DNA from: Bromus sterilis
Taxonomy: Eukaryota; Streptophyta; Magnoliopsida; Poales; Poaceae
Reading direction: 5' to 3'
Length of the DNA: 64,000 bases
NCBI GenBank assembly: GCA_950022295.1
Contig: OX465596.1
Span: 217,651,501 to 217,715,500, forward strand
Shown here: in pieces, positions 45,158 through 55,238 of the stretch
How the letters are laid out: every line of letters begins with the position of its first letter
How positions within the stretch are numbered: the first letter of the stretch is position 1
Program-made: the position numbers and the translations under genes
Notes under the pieces: generated by a model
The model's input: only the letters and a program-made list of their open reading frames with translations
The model's database searches: none
What the model was told of the DNA's origin: nothing

Positions 45158-45547
45158 CAGAAGTCTGCGGGAGGAAGGAGGGGTACTCGGTAAGGAGACG
45201 GGCTTCTCTTTCCCACGTGGCTTCTTTTTCAGAGTGGTGTGACCATTGCACTTTCAGAAATCTAATCTTCTGACGACGAGTGACACGCTCTGCGGAATCA
45301 AGAATACGAACGGGGTATTCTCGATAAGAAAGGTCATCTTGGAGATCAAGCGTTTCATGGTCGACTTCGCGGATGGGGTCCTTGAAGCAACGCCTGAGTT
45401 GGGATACATGGAATACATCGTGTACTCGGGAAAGGTGCGGAGGTAGTTCAAGTTGGTAGGCAACTTCTCCACGTTTAGCAATAATGCGGAAAGGTCCGAT
45501 GTAACGTGGGGCCAACTTGCCTTTGATACCGAAACGTTGGGTTCCCT

Positions 45548-47207
45548 TCAGAGGAGTAACCCGGAGGTAAGCCTTCTCTCCAGATTGTAGCTTTCTTGCC
45601 TATGAAGACGATCATAGTAGCTTTTCTGACGAGACTGGGCTGCTTTCAATTGATCACGAACAATGCGAACTTGATCTTCTTCTTCCTTGATCATATCCAG
45701 TCCAAAGAATTGTCTTTCACCGGTTTCAGACCAGTTTAGTGGTGTTCGACATCGTCGTCCATACAGGAGTTCAAAAGGAGCCATGTTCAGACTAGATTCA
45801 AAACTATTGTTATAAGCAAATTCGGCATATGGAAGAGAATTCTCCCAATTCTTTCCGAATGAGATAACACAAGCTCTGAGCATGTCTTCAAGAATTTGGT
45901 TAACCCTTTCGACTTGACCGCTAGACTGAGGATGGAAAGCCGTACTAAAGGAGAGATAAGTTCCCAAAGCACGTTGGAAGCTTCCCCAAAATCTAGAGGT
46001 GAAAAGGCTACCGCGATCAGAATTTATTTCCAACGGAACACCGTGAAGTGATACAATTCTGGAGATGTACAAGTCCGCTAACTGACTAGCAGTTATAGAC
46101 TCGCGAACCGGAAGGAAGTGAGCAACTTTGGAAAGCCTATCTATGACAACGAAGATGGCATTGTTGCCCTTCTGGGTTCTTGGAAAGCCGGTGATGAAGT
46201 CCATACCGACTTTGTCCCATTTCCACTCGGGAATAGACAAAGGTTGAAGTGTACCAGCAGGTCTTTGATGTTCTGCCTTAATGCGACGACAAACATCACA
46301 TTCGGCGACAAATTGAGCAATGTCTCTCTTCATCCTAGTCCACCAAAATCTCTGGCGTAGATCTCGGTACATTTTCGTGCTACCGGGATGAATTGAGAGG
46401 GGTGTGTCATGGGCTTCCTTGAGGACGAGTTGCCTTAGTTCCTTATTCTTAGGTACTACCAAACGATTTCCAAAGAAAACCGTTCCCTTGCTATCTGTGG
46501 AGAAACATTTAGCAACTCCGCTAGCAATGTTCTCCTTGATCCGACGAACACCTCGTGCACGCCTTTGGGCAACTATAATTTGATCCTCAAGGGTTGGTTT
46601 CGCCACCAAGGTTGAAAGATAGCCATGAGGAACAATCTCAAGATTGAGCTTGCGAAAGTTCTCATGAAGAAGTGGTTGATACTGCTGTAACATGAGGTTG
46701 TTACAGTACGACTTACGACTTAGTGCATCAGCCATGACATTGGCTTTGCCTGGGGTGTAAGAAATTGCTACGTCGTAATCTTTTATCAACTCAATCCAGC
46801 GTCTTTGCCTGAGATTAAGATCTGGCTGGGTGAAAATATATTTGAGGCTTTGGTGGTCGGAATAAATCTCACAACGATTACCAAGGAGGTAATGTCGCCA
46901 AGTTGTTAGGGCATGAACTACGGCAGCGAGTTCAAGGTCATGGGTAGGATAATTCTCTTCATGTGGCCGCAACTGGCGTGAAGCATAAGCTACCACATGT
47001 CGATCTTGCAGAAGTATGCATCCTAACCCTTGCCGTGATGCATCACAATAGATCTCGAAATCCCTTTTGGTGTCTGGAGGTGCAAGTACGGGTGCGGAAG
47101 TCAATCTTCTTTTTAGCTCTTGAAAGCTTTCCTTGCACTTGGGAGTCCATAAGAATTTCTTATCTTTCTTGAGGAGTTCAGTTAGAGGCTTTGCAACTTT
47201 AGAAAAG
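45548..47207 (-). pseudogene. RNase H and integrase of element T pol
   Basis: Degrades the RNA template and inserts the cDNA. The long frame (45548-47104) has no ATG start; it is the continuation of RT after a one-base insertion near 47208. RNase H is at about residues 15-130, with FEIYCDASRQGLGC (D21), HDLELAAVVHAL and YSDHQSLKY (D83). The integrase has an HHCC zinc finger (H232, H239, C269, C272) and a core with D302, D363 and E399, giving the canonical 35-residue D-to-E spacing (DD35E). GQVERVNQ and the YNNSFESSLNMAPFELLYGRRCRTP block follow. All catalytic residues are present. The frame ends early at 45548 because of the deletion near 45600. Confidence 0.9.
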
Positions 47208-47642
47208 TTTCTCGACGAAGCGACGGCAATAGCTGGCTAGGCCAAGAAAACTTCTAACTTTCTTAACCGATTCAGGTGGAGTCCAGTCAAGGACGGCCTG
47301 AACTCTCTCGGGATTCACAGCAATGCCTTTTGCAGAAATTACGTGGCCTAAGTAGGTCACTTCTGGTAGCCAGAATTCACACTTGGAGAATTTAGCGTAC
47401 AGGCGATGCTCTCTAAGTTTCATCAATACCAGCCTTAAGTGTTCGGCATGATCTCCTTCGTTCTTCGAGTAGATGAGAATATCATCAAGATAAACTACAA
47501 ATAATTTATCTAGGTACTCCATGAAGATCGAATTCATCAAGCGTGAGAATGTGGCGGGGGCATTGGTTAAACCAAAGGACATGATGGTATACTCGTAAAG
47601 ACCATAACGAGTAGTAAAAGCCGTTTTGGGAATGTCCTCGTT
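47199..47642 (-). pseudogene. Reverse transcriptase palm of element T
   Basis: Second half of RT, separated from the first half by a TGA at 47643-47645 and from RNase H by a one-base insertion near 47208 (GAGAAAC for GAGAAC). It contains FGLTNAPATFSRLMN and the catalytic FVVYLDDILIYS motif (a YxDD box with Leu). SKCEFWLPEVTYLGHVIS and the thumb FLGLASYCRRFV follow. Active-site aspartates are intact. The residue before the stop lies in YHQIRI, and an Arg codon (CGA) is the usual codon in this family at the stop position. Confidence 0.88.
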
Positions 47643-49592
47643 TCAGATTCTGATCTGATGATAACCTAATCTCAAATCCATCTTGGAGAAGACGGAGGAT
47701 CCTGCAAGTTGATCATAAAGATCATTGATCCTGGGCAGTGGGTATTTGTTCTTTATCGTCGCTAAATTTAGCGGGTGATAATCTACGCACATCCTTTCTG
47801 TTCCATCTTTCTTCTTTACGAACAGAACGGGGCAACCCCATGGCGATGAGCTAGGGCGGATGAAGCCTTTTGCCAACGAAGCATCAAGTTGGGTTTTTAG
47901 CTCAGCTAACTCATGTGGGGCCATTTTATATGGGCGTTTGGAAATTGGTGCGGTTCCTGGAACAAGATCCACTATAAATTCTACACACCTGTCGGGTGGC
48001 ATGCCCGGCAGTTCTTCAGGAAAGACATCCGGGAAGTCACGAACCACCGGAATATCTTCAAGTTCGGGAAGGGGAAGTACATTCAAAGAATGCACTTGGG
48101 TTCTTGTTCTGGGTGAGGTATAGTTAACGGTTGTGCCTGAAGGGTGGGTGAGTTTCACGGATTTGCCTTTGCAATCCAGATAGGCATGCTGTCTTGATAG
48201 CCAATCCATGCCAAGGATGACATCAATGTCTGAAGACTTGAGGGCTATGAGTGAAGCAAGGAATACTAAACCCTCAATTGCTATTTGATTACCATGGCTC
48301 ACTCTATTAGTTTGCCATCTTGACCCTGGAGTTTGAATAACCATCGGGGTGGACAATTCAACAAAGGGTAACTCATGACGAAGTGCATAACTTTCCGACA
48401 TGAATGAATGAGATGCTCCTGGGTCGAAAAGAACGGAAGTAGGAACAAAATTGACTGGGAGCGTACCAAGAATGACGTCAGTGGTGTCGTCAGTCTCTTC
48501 AGCGGCAACCTGGTTCAGACGTCCACGAGTGGCGGGAGGAGCAGGTTTGGCGGTGAAGACCTTCTGGGGTGGCTTGCCACGACCATTGTTGTTGTTGTTG
48601 TTGCTGCCTCCGGCACGTGGTGGAGCATTCTGGTGCTGGATCTGGTTCTGGGGGCACTCGCGAGAGTAGTGGCCTGCCTGACCACACTTGTAGCAAGCTC
48701 CGAAAACAGTGCGTGGAGCTGAGTTGTTTTGTGGAGCTGGGTGGAACTGGGTGGGTGGACGAGGCGCCACATAGGATGGCCTCGGTGGGTTGTTCTGGAG
48801 GAACATGCTATTGGGGATCCAAATCTTGCGCTTCTGGGAGCCAGAACTGGATGAACTATCATCTCTGGGGTGTTTGCGAAAATCGTTGGGGGTGTTCATG
48901 TCCTCTGCCTTGATGGCCTTGTTGACAAGGACCTGGAAAGTGGCAAAGTCATGAAGGTTGAGCTCGCGACGGAGTCCACTATTGAGGCCACGACGGAACC
49001 TCTCTTGTTTCTTGGAGTCGGTGGAGACTTCCTCAGTTGCATAACGAGCAAGTCGGTTGAACTCACGACTGAACTCGTCAACTGTTCTTCTGCCTTGAGT
49101 GAGGTTACAGAATTCCTCACGTTTGCGGTCCATGAGACCTTTGGGGATGTGGTGCTCGCGGAAGGACGTGCAGAACTCCTCCCAAGATGCAGGTGGTCCA
49201 ACTGGGCGCATATTCAGAAAATTCTCCCACCAAGAGCTTGCTGCACCTTCAAGGTGATAGGTGGCATAGTTGACCTTGTCGCCATCTGCAACATGGCCGG
49301 CTTGGAGCTTCTTCTCGATGCTGCGAAGCCAGTCATCGGCGTCAAGGGGCTCAGTGGAGTAACTGAAAACCGGGGGATGAAGCCGGATGAAGTCGTTCAG
49401 GGACACCAGCTCATTGCGCTGCTGAGTGGTGTTGTGTGCGATGACTTCCAACAGGTGGTGAGAGTCACGGCGGTTCCTCTCGACCTCCATCAGAACTTGG
49501 GCCATCGTGGGTGCGGGTGGAAGGTTGTCTTCCTCCTGATTGTTCCCACGACCTTGGTTACGACCAATCTGGCCACGTGTACCTTGAGACAT
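47643..49592 (-). pseudogene. gag-protease-RT N-terminus of element T (649 codons, then nonsense stop)
   Basis: 5' part of the polyprotein: capsid, nucleocapsid, protease and the fingers of RT. Start at ATG 49592 (MSQGTRGQ). Retrotrans_gag domain at about residues 70-230, with HLEGAASSWWENF and WEEFCTSFREHHIP. Ser-rich linker 245-252. CCHC knuckle CYKCGQAGHYSREC (C300, C303, H308, C313). An Asn run (331-336) is encoded by a GTT-type microsatellite. Retropepsin active site LFDPGASHSF (D390) and ILGMDWL (about 459-465). The RT N-terminus is at 545-649, with FIRPSSSPWGCPVLFVKKKDGTERMCVDYHPLN. The frame stops at TGA 47643-47645 in place of an expected Arg codon; the following RT continues in the same frame. 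Otherwise open, consistent with a young insertion. A 279-residue plus-strand ORF (48870-49709) is only its antisense shadow. Confidence 0.92.
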
Positions 49593-49927
49593 CCTGAAGG
49601 TAAAAAAAACCCAAAGTCAAACAGAGTTGATTTCAAGAGTCTAATCAAGGTATTGAAGTACTGGAAGGATTACAGAGCAAAGGAAGTAATCATCTTGACA
49701 ACATGGTGATAAAAGCATACAAGCCATATATTCACAAGCTGTCATACAAACCATACATCATTTTAGTACAAGCACTAAGCTAATACAAACGTGATGAAGA
49801 TGATACATCCTTCAGAGGCACTCTGACTTCCTATACATTATTTATCTAAGCCTATGGAACTTAGACACCTTGATTACAATATACTAGGATACTACTACAT
49901 CCTCACTAAGTAAGACCACAGGCGGTC
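49593..49927 (-). other. Element T spacer between ORF0 and gag
   Basis: 335 bp of non-coding sequence between the stop of the 259-residue ORF and the gag ATG. No obvious promoter. Gag would need re-initiation, leaky scanning, splicing or a second transcript. Confidence 0.6.
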
Positions 49928-50707
49928 TCACTCATCCCCATCTCCATAGTAATCCTCGTAAAAGTTACCCGCGTATCCCAGTAGCTGGAGGTGACCATCG
50001 GAAAACACGGAAGCTTGTGGACCCTGATATCCATTTGGGCAAGGATGGGGCCTAGGTCCAGTGTAGGGTGGAAGCAAAGGACCACGAGGTGGAAAAATTC
50101 CTCCAATCTCGGGCCAAGCAACTCGAGAAGGCATCTGGGTCCTTACTGGATAGATCGCATCGTACTCCACTGATCCCATGCTCACAAAGGGTGCCAAGAG
50201 CGTCAGTGCTCGGTACAGACGAACACGAGTAGCGTGGAGCTCAAAACGGAGAGCGCGTGCATCACGATCTCTGTCACTAGCAAACCTAGCAGTCACCTGG
50301 AGTGCTGGATCCTCTGCAGAGTGATCTGAGTAGAGTCCGGTGTAATATCCCTCTTCTCCTGGAAGTGCAGCAGGGATATAGCGGAATGAAGTCTCTCTCA
50401 GCATGGTGTGCTCCTCTCTCAGCAGTGTAATACATGAATATGCAGCATCCTGCACAGCCATGTTCTCGGTAACGCCGATGCCATGTCCAAAGTGGATAGG
50501 CTGGGTGACTCCAACGTGGTGCGGGTAGATCCGGACAATGCAGTGGAACTGCGTCTGGTTGAAGTCGTGGAACTGCTCCTCGATGGTGTACTCAGGGTAC
50601 CATCGATATCCCACGTAGGACATCATCTCGATCAACGTGGCGGGATGGCCACGCACACCGAGGCACCTGGTCAAACGAACAATCTGCCGAGGGGGAAGAT
50701 CTGCCAT
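49928..50707 (-). CDS. Extra ORF upstream of gag in element T (259 aa, dsRBD-like fold?)
   Basis: An intact ATG-to-stop frame on the transcript strand, between the PBS (51116) and gag (49592). Residues 21-97 follow the layout of a double-stranded-RNA-binding domain: HPATLIEMM, YPEYTIEE, FHCIVRIY, a GHGIGVT turn, then AVQDAAYSCITLL, matching the helix-strand-strand-strand-helix pattern. The Lys-Lys-x-Ala-Lys of classical dsRBDs is replaced (TENMAVQ), so RNA binding is uncertain. Residues 140-172 form an Arg-rich helical stretch, 198-222 are Pro-rich (IFPPRGPLLPPYTGPRP), and the tail is acidic (EDYYGDGDE). No signal peptide or membrane segment. The dsRBD reading is pattern recognition by eye. 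It could instead be an unrelated accessory fold. Its lack of stops contrasts with three lesions in pol. Confidence 0.68.
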   Translation of the reverse strand: MADLPPRQIVRLTRCLGVRGHPATLIEMMSYVGYRWYPEYTIEEQFHDFNQTQFHCIVRIYPHHVGVTQPIHFGHGIGVTENMAVQDAAYSCITLLREEHTMLRETSFRYIPAALPGEEGYYTGLYSDHSAEDPALQVTARFASDRDRDARALRFELHATRVRLYRALTLLAPFVSMGSVEYDAIYPVRTQMPSRVAWPEIGGIFPPRGPLLPPYTGPRPHPCPNGYQGPQASVFSDGHLQLLGYAGNFYEDYYGDGDE

Positions 50708-51115
50708 CTGAAACAGAAAGGAGTTTGCAAATGCATCAGATTATGAGATAAACCTGGAATGACTCGGACAACATAACGGCTGTAATTGTAAGAAATGACA
50801 ATTTCTTTCAATCATGAAAACAACACTTACATAATATGATGTAAGAAATCAGCATTATAACAATGCTAGGAAAACCTGACACAACTTTCCTACGGCTATA
50901 AGGAAGCAATCAACGAGATGTGCTAAACAGACAGAGGAGAGCCTAGTCCTATCTTCCCGTAGAACAAGATGAGGGTGACTCAGAACTCAGAACGAAGGGG
51001 GTAAGGAGAAAAAAAAGAAGCCTTACGTTGTTCCCTTATTTACCCAGAGTAACTATATAACTATAGCAAGCTAGACTCAACTTCGGCCAAGGCTACTAGT
51101 CCTACAGTCAGTCCT
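50708..51115 (-). other. Element T 5' leader
   Basis: About 410 bp between the PBS and the upstream ORF. Non-coding. Packaging and dimerisation signals would be expected here, but none is recognisable by eye. Confidence 0.6.
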
Positions 51116-51127
51116 GCTCTGATACCA
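51116..51127 (-). other. Primer binding site, tRNA-iMet, element T
   Basis: Minus strand TGGTATCAGAGC, four bases from the LTR edge at 51132. Confidence 0.9.
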
Positions 51128-51131
51128 AGTC

Positions 51132-54100
51132 TGTCGGGACCCGGGGTTAGCGTATGCAAGTCCAGTTAAGACATAGTCATATGGAGAGCCGAGAACCGCA
51201 CCCACTTGTCTAAGCAGACAAGGCCAAGCACTGAACATTCTAGGAAAGCATCGTACGTGAGGGGCATCCCATCCAGGCCGGATGATCAACTGAGATGGGT
51301 CCTCATCGTACGCACACAAGTCAAATGATATGGGTGGTGAACTCCCATATTCAAAGACAAGTCGCCTCAACCATACTATCGACTATCTCAAAACTCTTAC
51401 ATAGACTTACTACAGCCCGATCACTTAGTCGGGGTCTAGGGCGGGCTCGATCATACCACAAAGTGTGCACGAGACGGAGTCTCGAACAATCGCATCGCGA
51501 TGCCCCAAGCTGCGCACATCTAAGGGCCACTTGGTGTATGAAAGACCGCCAGCCAGAACACAACTAAGGTTTCGAAAACCCATATGAAGACATGCATGTT
51601 ATAAACATACACGCAGCACACATGCCTTGTATGAACAGCAGGTACCATTGCAATTCTCTACAAAGTGTACATTTTATTTATAACTCTTATAGAGTACACA
51701 CAGAGATCACATACATGTGATCCAACATTACAACATAAAGCGGAAGCAAATTATGTCTGAATACAGACAAGTTTAACAAATTGGCTTAAGAAGCCTTATT
51801 CAAACATAAAGCCCTCCACGAGGGAACCAGTCTGCTGACTGGGACTAGACTAGCTTAACTTCAGTCGTCCAGCTCGATGAAGAAACCACCTTCGGGGTCA
51901 GTGGCGTCATCTAAAACATAGATTAAGCAAACGTGAGTACAAAGGCGTACTCAGCAAGACTTACGTAGGAACTATACTACTCATGCACATGTATCAAGGG
52001 AAAGGGAGGTGGGGTTCACTTGCAGAAATGCCAGCTTTGACTTGGCTAATCCTGAACTACGAGTACCAGACTTTGAGGTAAGAAGCGTACACGAGTCCAC
52101 TACTTTCTCCAACCAATACACCACTATGGTGACTTCCTCGACTTCCCCACGAGAAAGCACGCCATAGCACTCACACTTATCTTGGTGTATTTTAGAAGTA
52201 TCCGGTTCAAGTTATCTAATAATCAAGCTAAGCTTTCCAAGTAGTCCATAACCGCGGACGCGGCTATTCGAATAGTTTTGATAACCTTGCAAGGGTGTAC
52301 CGCTACACACACATGACCATCATTTACCGCCTTTGATCTCGACACCATTCAAGGGGTGCCAGCGAGGATGCTCACCACAACTGTTACCTCATAGCCTATC
52401 TAGTCCAAGAAAGCCGCCTACTTGGGTTGGCTACCACTATCGTGAACCCGGCCGGTTTACCGAAGTGGACCCAAGCGATGTGTGCGTGGTGCATAAGCCG
52501 GTCTCGGGTGAGCCGTTCTCTCACTTAGCATCCAGGCCACAAGCCTACCAGAACTCCGAACTACTGCGACATCTGGACATCGAAAGGGATGAGTTAATAA
52601 GTTGAGAGGGGTCAGTGAGCCCAATGTGTGGTTGTACTCTTCATCTTGGATCACCACACAAGAACTCGGACTTAGGGCGGTGTTCAACGAGACAACCCAC
52701 CGTGTACTCCTACACAGCCTCTCATCGTTCACCTTGTATTAGGGTCGATTCACCAACACTTTTCTACCATCATCCACATGATCATTACCATCCCGACTCA
52801 CATCACAGTAACAACATGGTATCATACTAAGCATGCAATAAGCGATAACATTTGCAGGGGCCACATGATATCAAACAACTCCTACAGTTGCTAGGATTGT
52901 GGTTTGCTTACTACTGTGACAAAATGATAGGTCATGCAAAGGAATGGGTTCATCTATGCGGTAGAAACGAAGCATGGTGATCATCCTAAACAATGCATAA
53001 GCGAGACATGAGAGGGAAGTGGGATTTTATCGACATGATCAATGGGGTTTTGCTTGCCTTGCTGACGAGGTTCGGGTTCTGGATCTTCAGCGAAGGGGGT
53101 GACCTCTTGCTCCGGTTCCACCTCTACTCGGCAAGCAAAGCAAGAAGTAGCAATCAATATGAATGCAATGCTCAAGCACATGATGGAATGTTAAAGCTTG
53201 AAGTATAATTTTGATGTGTGAGGCAATTCCATTTAAGTGGAATATATTGCATTTAAAATGCAAATTCAAACTCCACATTTGAATTCAACATTAACCAAGT
53301 TATATGTGATATAGTTTGATCATTTTGAATCAACTTCAAATGTGTATGATATGCCTCTGAAGTGTGGTTGAAGTATAGCTTAAATCCATGGTCCAAGTTG
53401 CAAACTCAATTGATTTGAATTTGAAATAAATTCAAATAAACCAAATGACATATGCTACTGGTCCCATTTTAAATTCAACTCAAACAGAGTTGAAAGTAGC
53501 ATATTTGGAAAGATAATTTTCTCCTGATCATTTTTCATATATTATTTGTCCAATTTGGAGTTAATATGAATTTTCTATGAATTTCCAAAGTTTGGGGTAT
53601 TTTCTGGATTTTCTGGAATTATTTAAACCATTTTGCTTTTCTGGAAATTCAATTAAATGATTTACTGCGTCAGGCTGACGTCAGGCTGGCGTCAGGGGGG
53701 GGGGGCTGACATGTGGGGCCACCCTGTCAGTGGCTGGGTTAACTTAACCCGTGGGTTAAATTAATCCAGTGGCTTAATTAAGCCACTGGGCCCACTGGTC
53801 AGTGACCTAGGGGGTCACTAACTGGGTGATTAGTGGCTAACCCACCGGCGGCTTGACGCCGGCGACTGGAGCCACGGCGGCGACTCGCCGGAATGAGCTA
53901 GGGGCCACGGGAAGCCACGGGGAGGACACCATCTTGCTCCTGGAGGTCGTCCGCGTCTTCTGGAGGCATCAGGGGTTCGCGGGGTGCTCGGAATCGACGA
54001 CGGCGACGACTCCGGCGGAAGCAGAACCACGGCGAGGTCGTAGACGACGCTACCGTGCACGGTTCGGGCTGAACTCGCTCGCGTTCGAAAGCTAGCATGC

Positions 54101-55233
54101 TCAGGAGCCAAACGCACGCTCTGGCTGAGACGAAGGGGCACAGGGGCGACCTCGAGCTCATCCATGGCGGCGACAAGCTTCGGTATCCATGGCGGATCCG
54201 GCTAGAGCGAGAAAACAAGGGGAAGAAGAGAGGGGTTTCACTCGTAAGCTCACCCTGAGTCCAGCAGAGGTCGTGGCGAGGGCTGGGGTGGCTCAACGGC
54301 GACGGAATTGACGAAGTCTTCCACGGCGGCCGGCGGAAGCTCGAGGAAGAATCCGGCGACTTCGACGGTTCCGAGTTCGATTCCTGCTTCAGTTCGACGA
54401 GGACGACGACGGCGAAGCGATTGGACACCTTGGCTTGACTCCTTGACGTCGATGGCCACGAGTTCTTGCGACGGCGAGCGGCGGCGCTCTCGGGTGGCGA
54501 TGGAAACGAACACGGGAGGAGGAGGACGAAGCTCTGGAGGGGGGGAATGGACGCGTCGTTCTCCAGGGCGCGTCCAGGTGCGAGAAGGGGCCACGGGGAG
54601 GGGTGGAAGCTCGTCGACGACGACGTGTCGCCACCAGCTAGCTCGGTGGCATTCCACCGAGCAGCTTGGAGGCGCGGGAGGGGGAAGAAGACCCCCGTGC
54701 CCCTTTGGGCCGGCTGGGCTGGGGTGGGCCGACTTCGCCTGGGCGCCAGGTAAGGTTTTTCCCTTTTCTGTTTAATCTTTCCTTTCTGTTTTTCTGTAAT
54801 TTGTTCTGTTTAGTTAAAATAAATAGCTAAACATTTTATTAAATGCTGAAAACTTTTATGTGGCCTCATAAAAATATCAACTAGCCACTCATAAACTTTC
54901 AACATTTTTAAAATTCAAATGATTTGAATTTTAAATCAAAAAGGGGTATTTCATTAATTCCAAGGTACTGTTTGAATATTTGAAAAATCTATGAGCATGG
55001 GATGGGTCCCACATCACTTGATATGTGATCACACTCATTTATAAGACTTTTCAAAACTCTAACATGAATTTTTGGAAAATATTTTTATCTGGCCTTTTGA
55101 ATTAATTCATCTGGGGGGTGTTCCTTCTCCCATTTTGATTTTGAATTTGATTTCCAAGATTTCTTTTTGAAATTTTGACATGATGCAAAGGCACTAGCTA
55201 ACCCTAGCACATACCTAACAGAGGGATCTGACA
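51132..55233 (-). repeat. 5' LTR of element T
   Basis: 4,102 bp, nearly identical to 41021-45121, with the same internal landmarks: GCGGAAG hairpin (51740-51768), triple-palindrome module (52244-52300) and GC-rich island (53810-54760). A candidate TATA (minus strand CTTATAAATG) lies near 55040, equivalent to about 44930 in the other LTR. It would place the start site upstream of the GC-rich leader. Confidence 0.92.
52244..52300 (-). promoter_or_regulatory. Triple-palindrome LTR module, copy 7
   Basis: Identical to copy 6: CCGCGGACGCGG, CTATTCGAATAG, CCTTGCAAGG, GTGTAC. Confidence 0.78.
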
Positions 55234-55238
55234 AAGTG

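Larger units (their letters stand above)
44973..45600 (-). pseudogene. Integrase C-terminus and chromodomain of element T pol
   Basis: The end of the polyprotein, which binds chromatin and guides integration. It contains the integrase C-terminal block APRYIGPFRIIAKRGEVAYQLELP (about 45520-45450), HVSQLRRC, and a chromodomain with YPVRILDSAERVTRRQKIRFLKVQW and EATWE (about 45320-45190). It is reached from the RNase H/integrase frame only after a one-base deletion near 45600, so the join is broken. The terminal residues RDEILLSGGEL are encoded by the PPT-side hairpin and the PPT itself. The frame then runs about 150 bases into the 3' LTR before stopping at 44973, so the pol end and LTR overlap. 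Confidence 0.85.
41021..55233 (-). mobile_element. Element T: full-length chromodomain Ty3/Gypsy retrotransposon (Tekay-like)
   Basis: A 14.2 kb insertion with paired 4.1 kb LTRs (41021-45121 and 51132-55233), TSD AAGTG (41016-41020 and 55234-55238), tRNA-iMet PBS (51116-51127) and PPT (about 45122-45135). On the minus strand it carries an extra 259-residue ORF, then gag, protease, RT, RNase H, integrase and a chromodomain. The chromodomain and very long LTRs point to the Tekay/Del branch of chromoviruses (inference). The LTRs differ at about 36 positions (0.9%) plus two small indels. At 1.3e-8 per site per year this gives about 0.3-0.4 million years. Three lesions in the polyprotein make this copy defective. 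Confidence 0.93.

Noticed and set aside
48870..49709. 279-residue plus-strand ORF
   Set aside because: Exact antisense of the gag coding region of element T; no independent motif.
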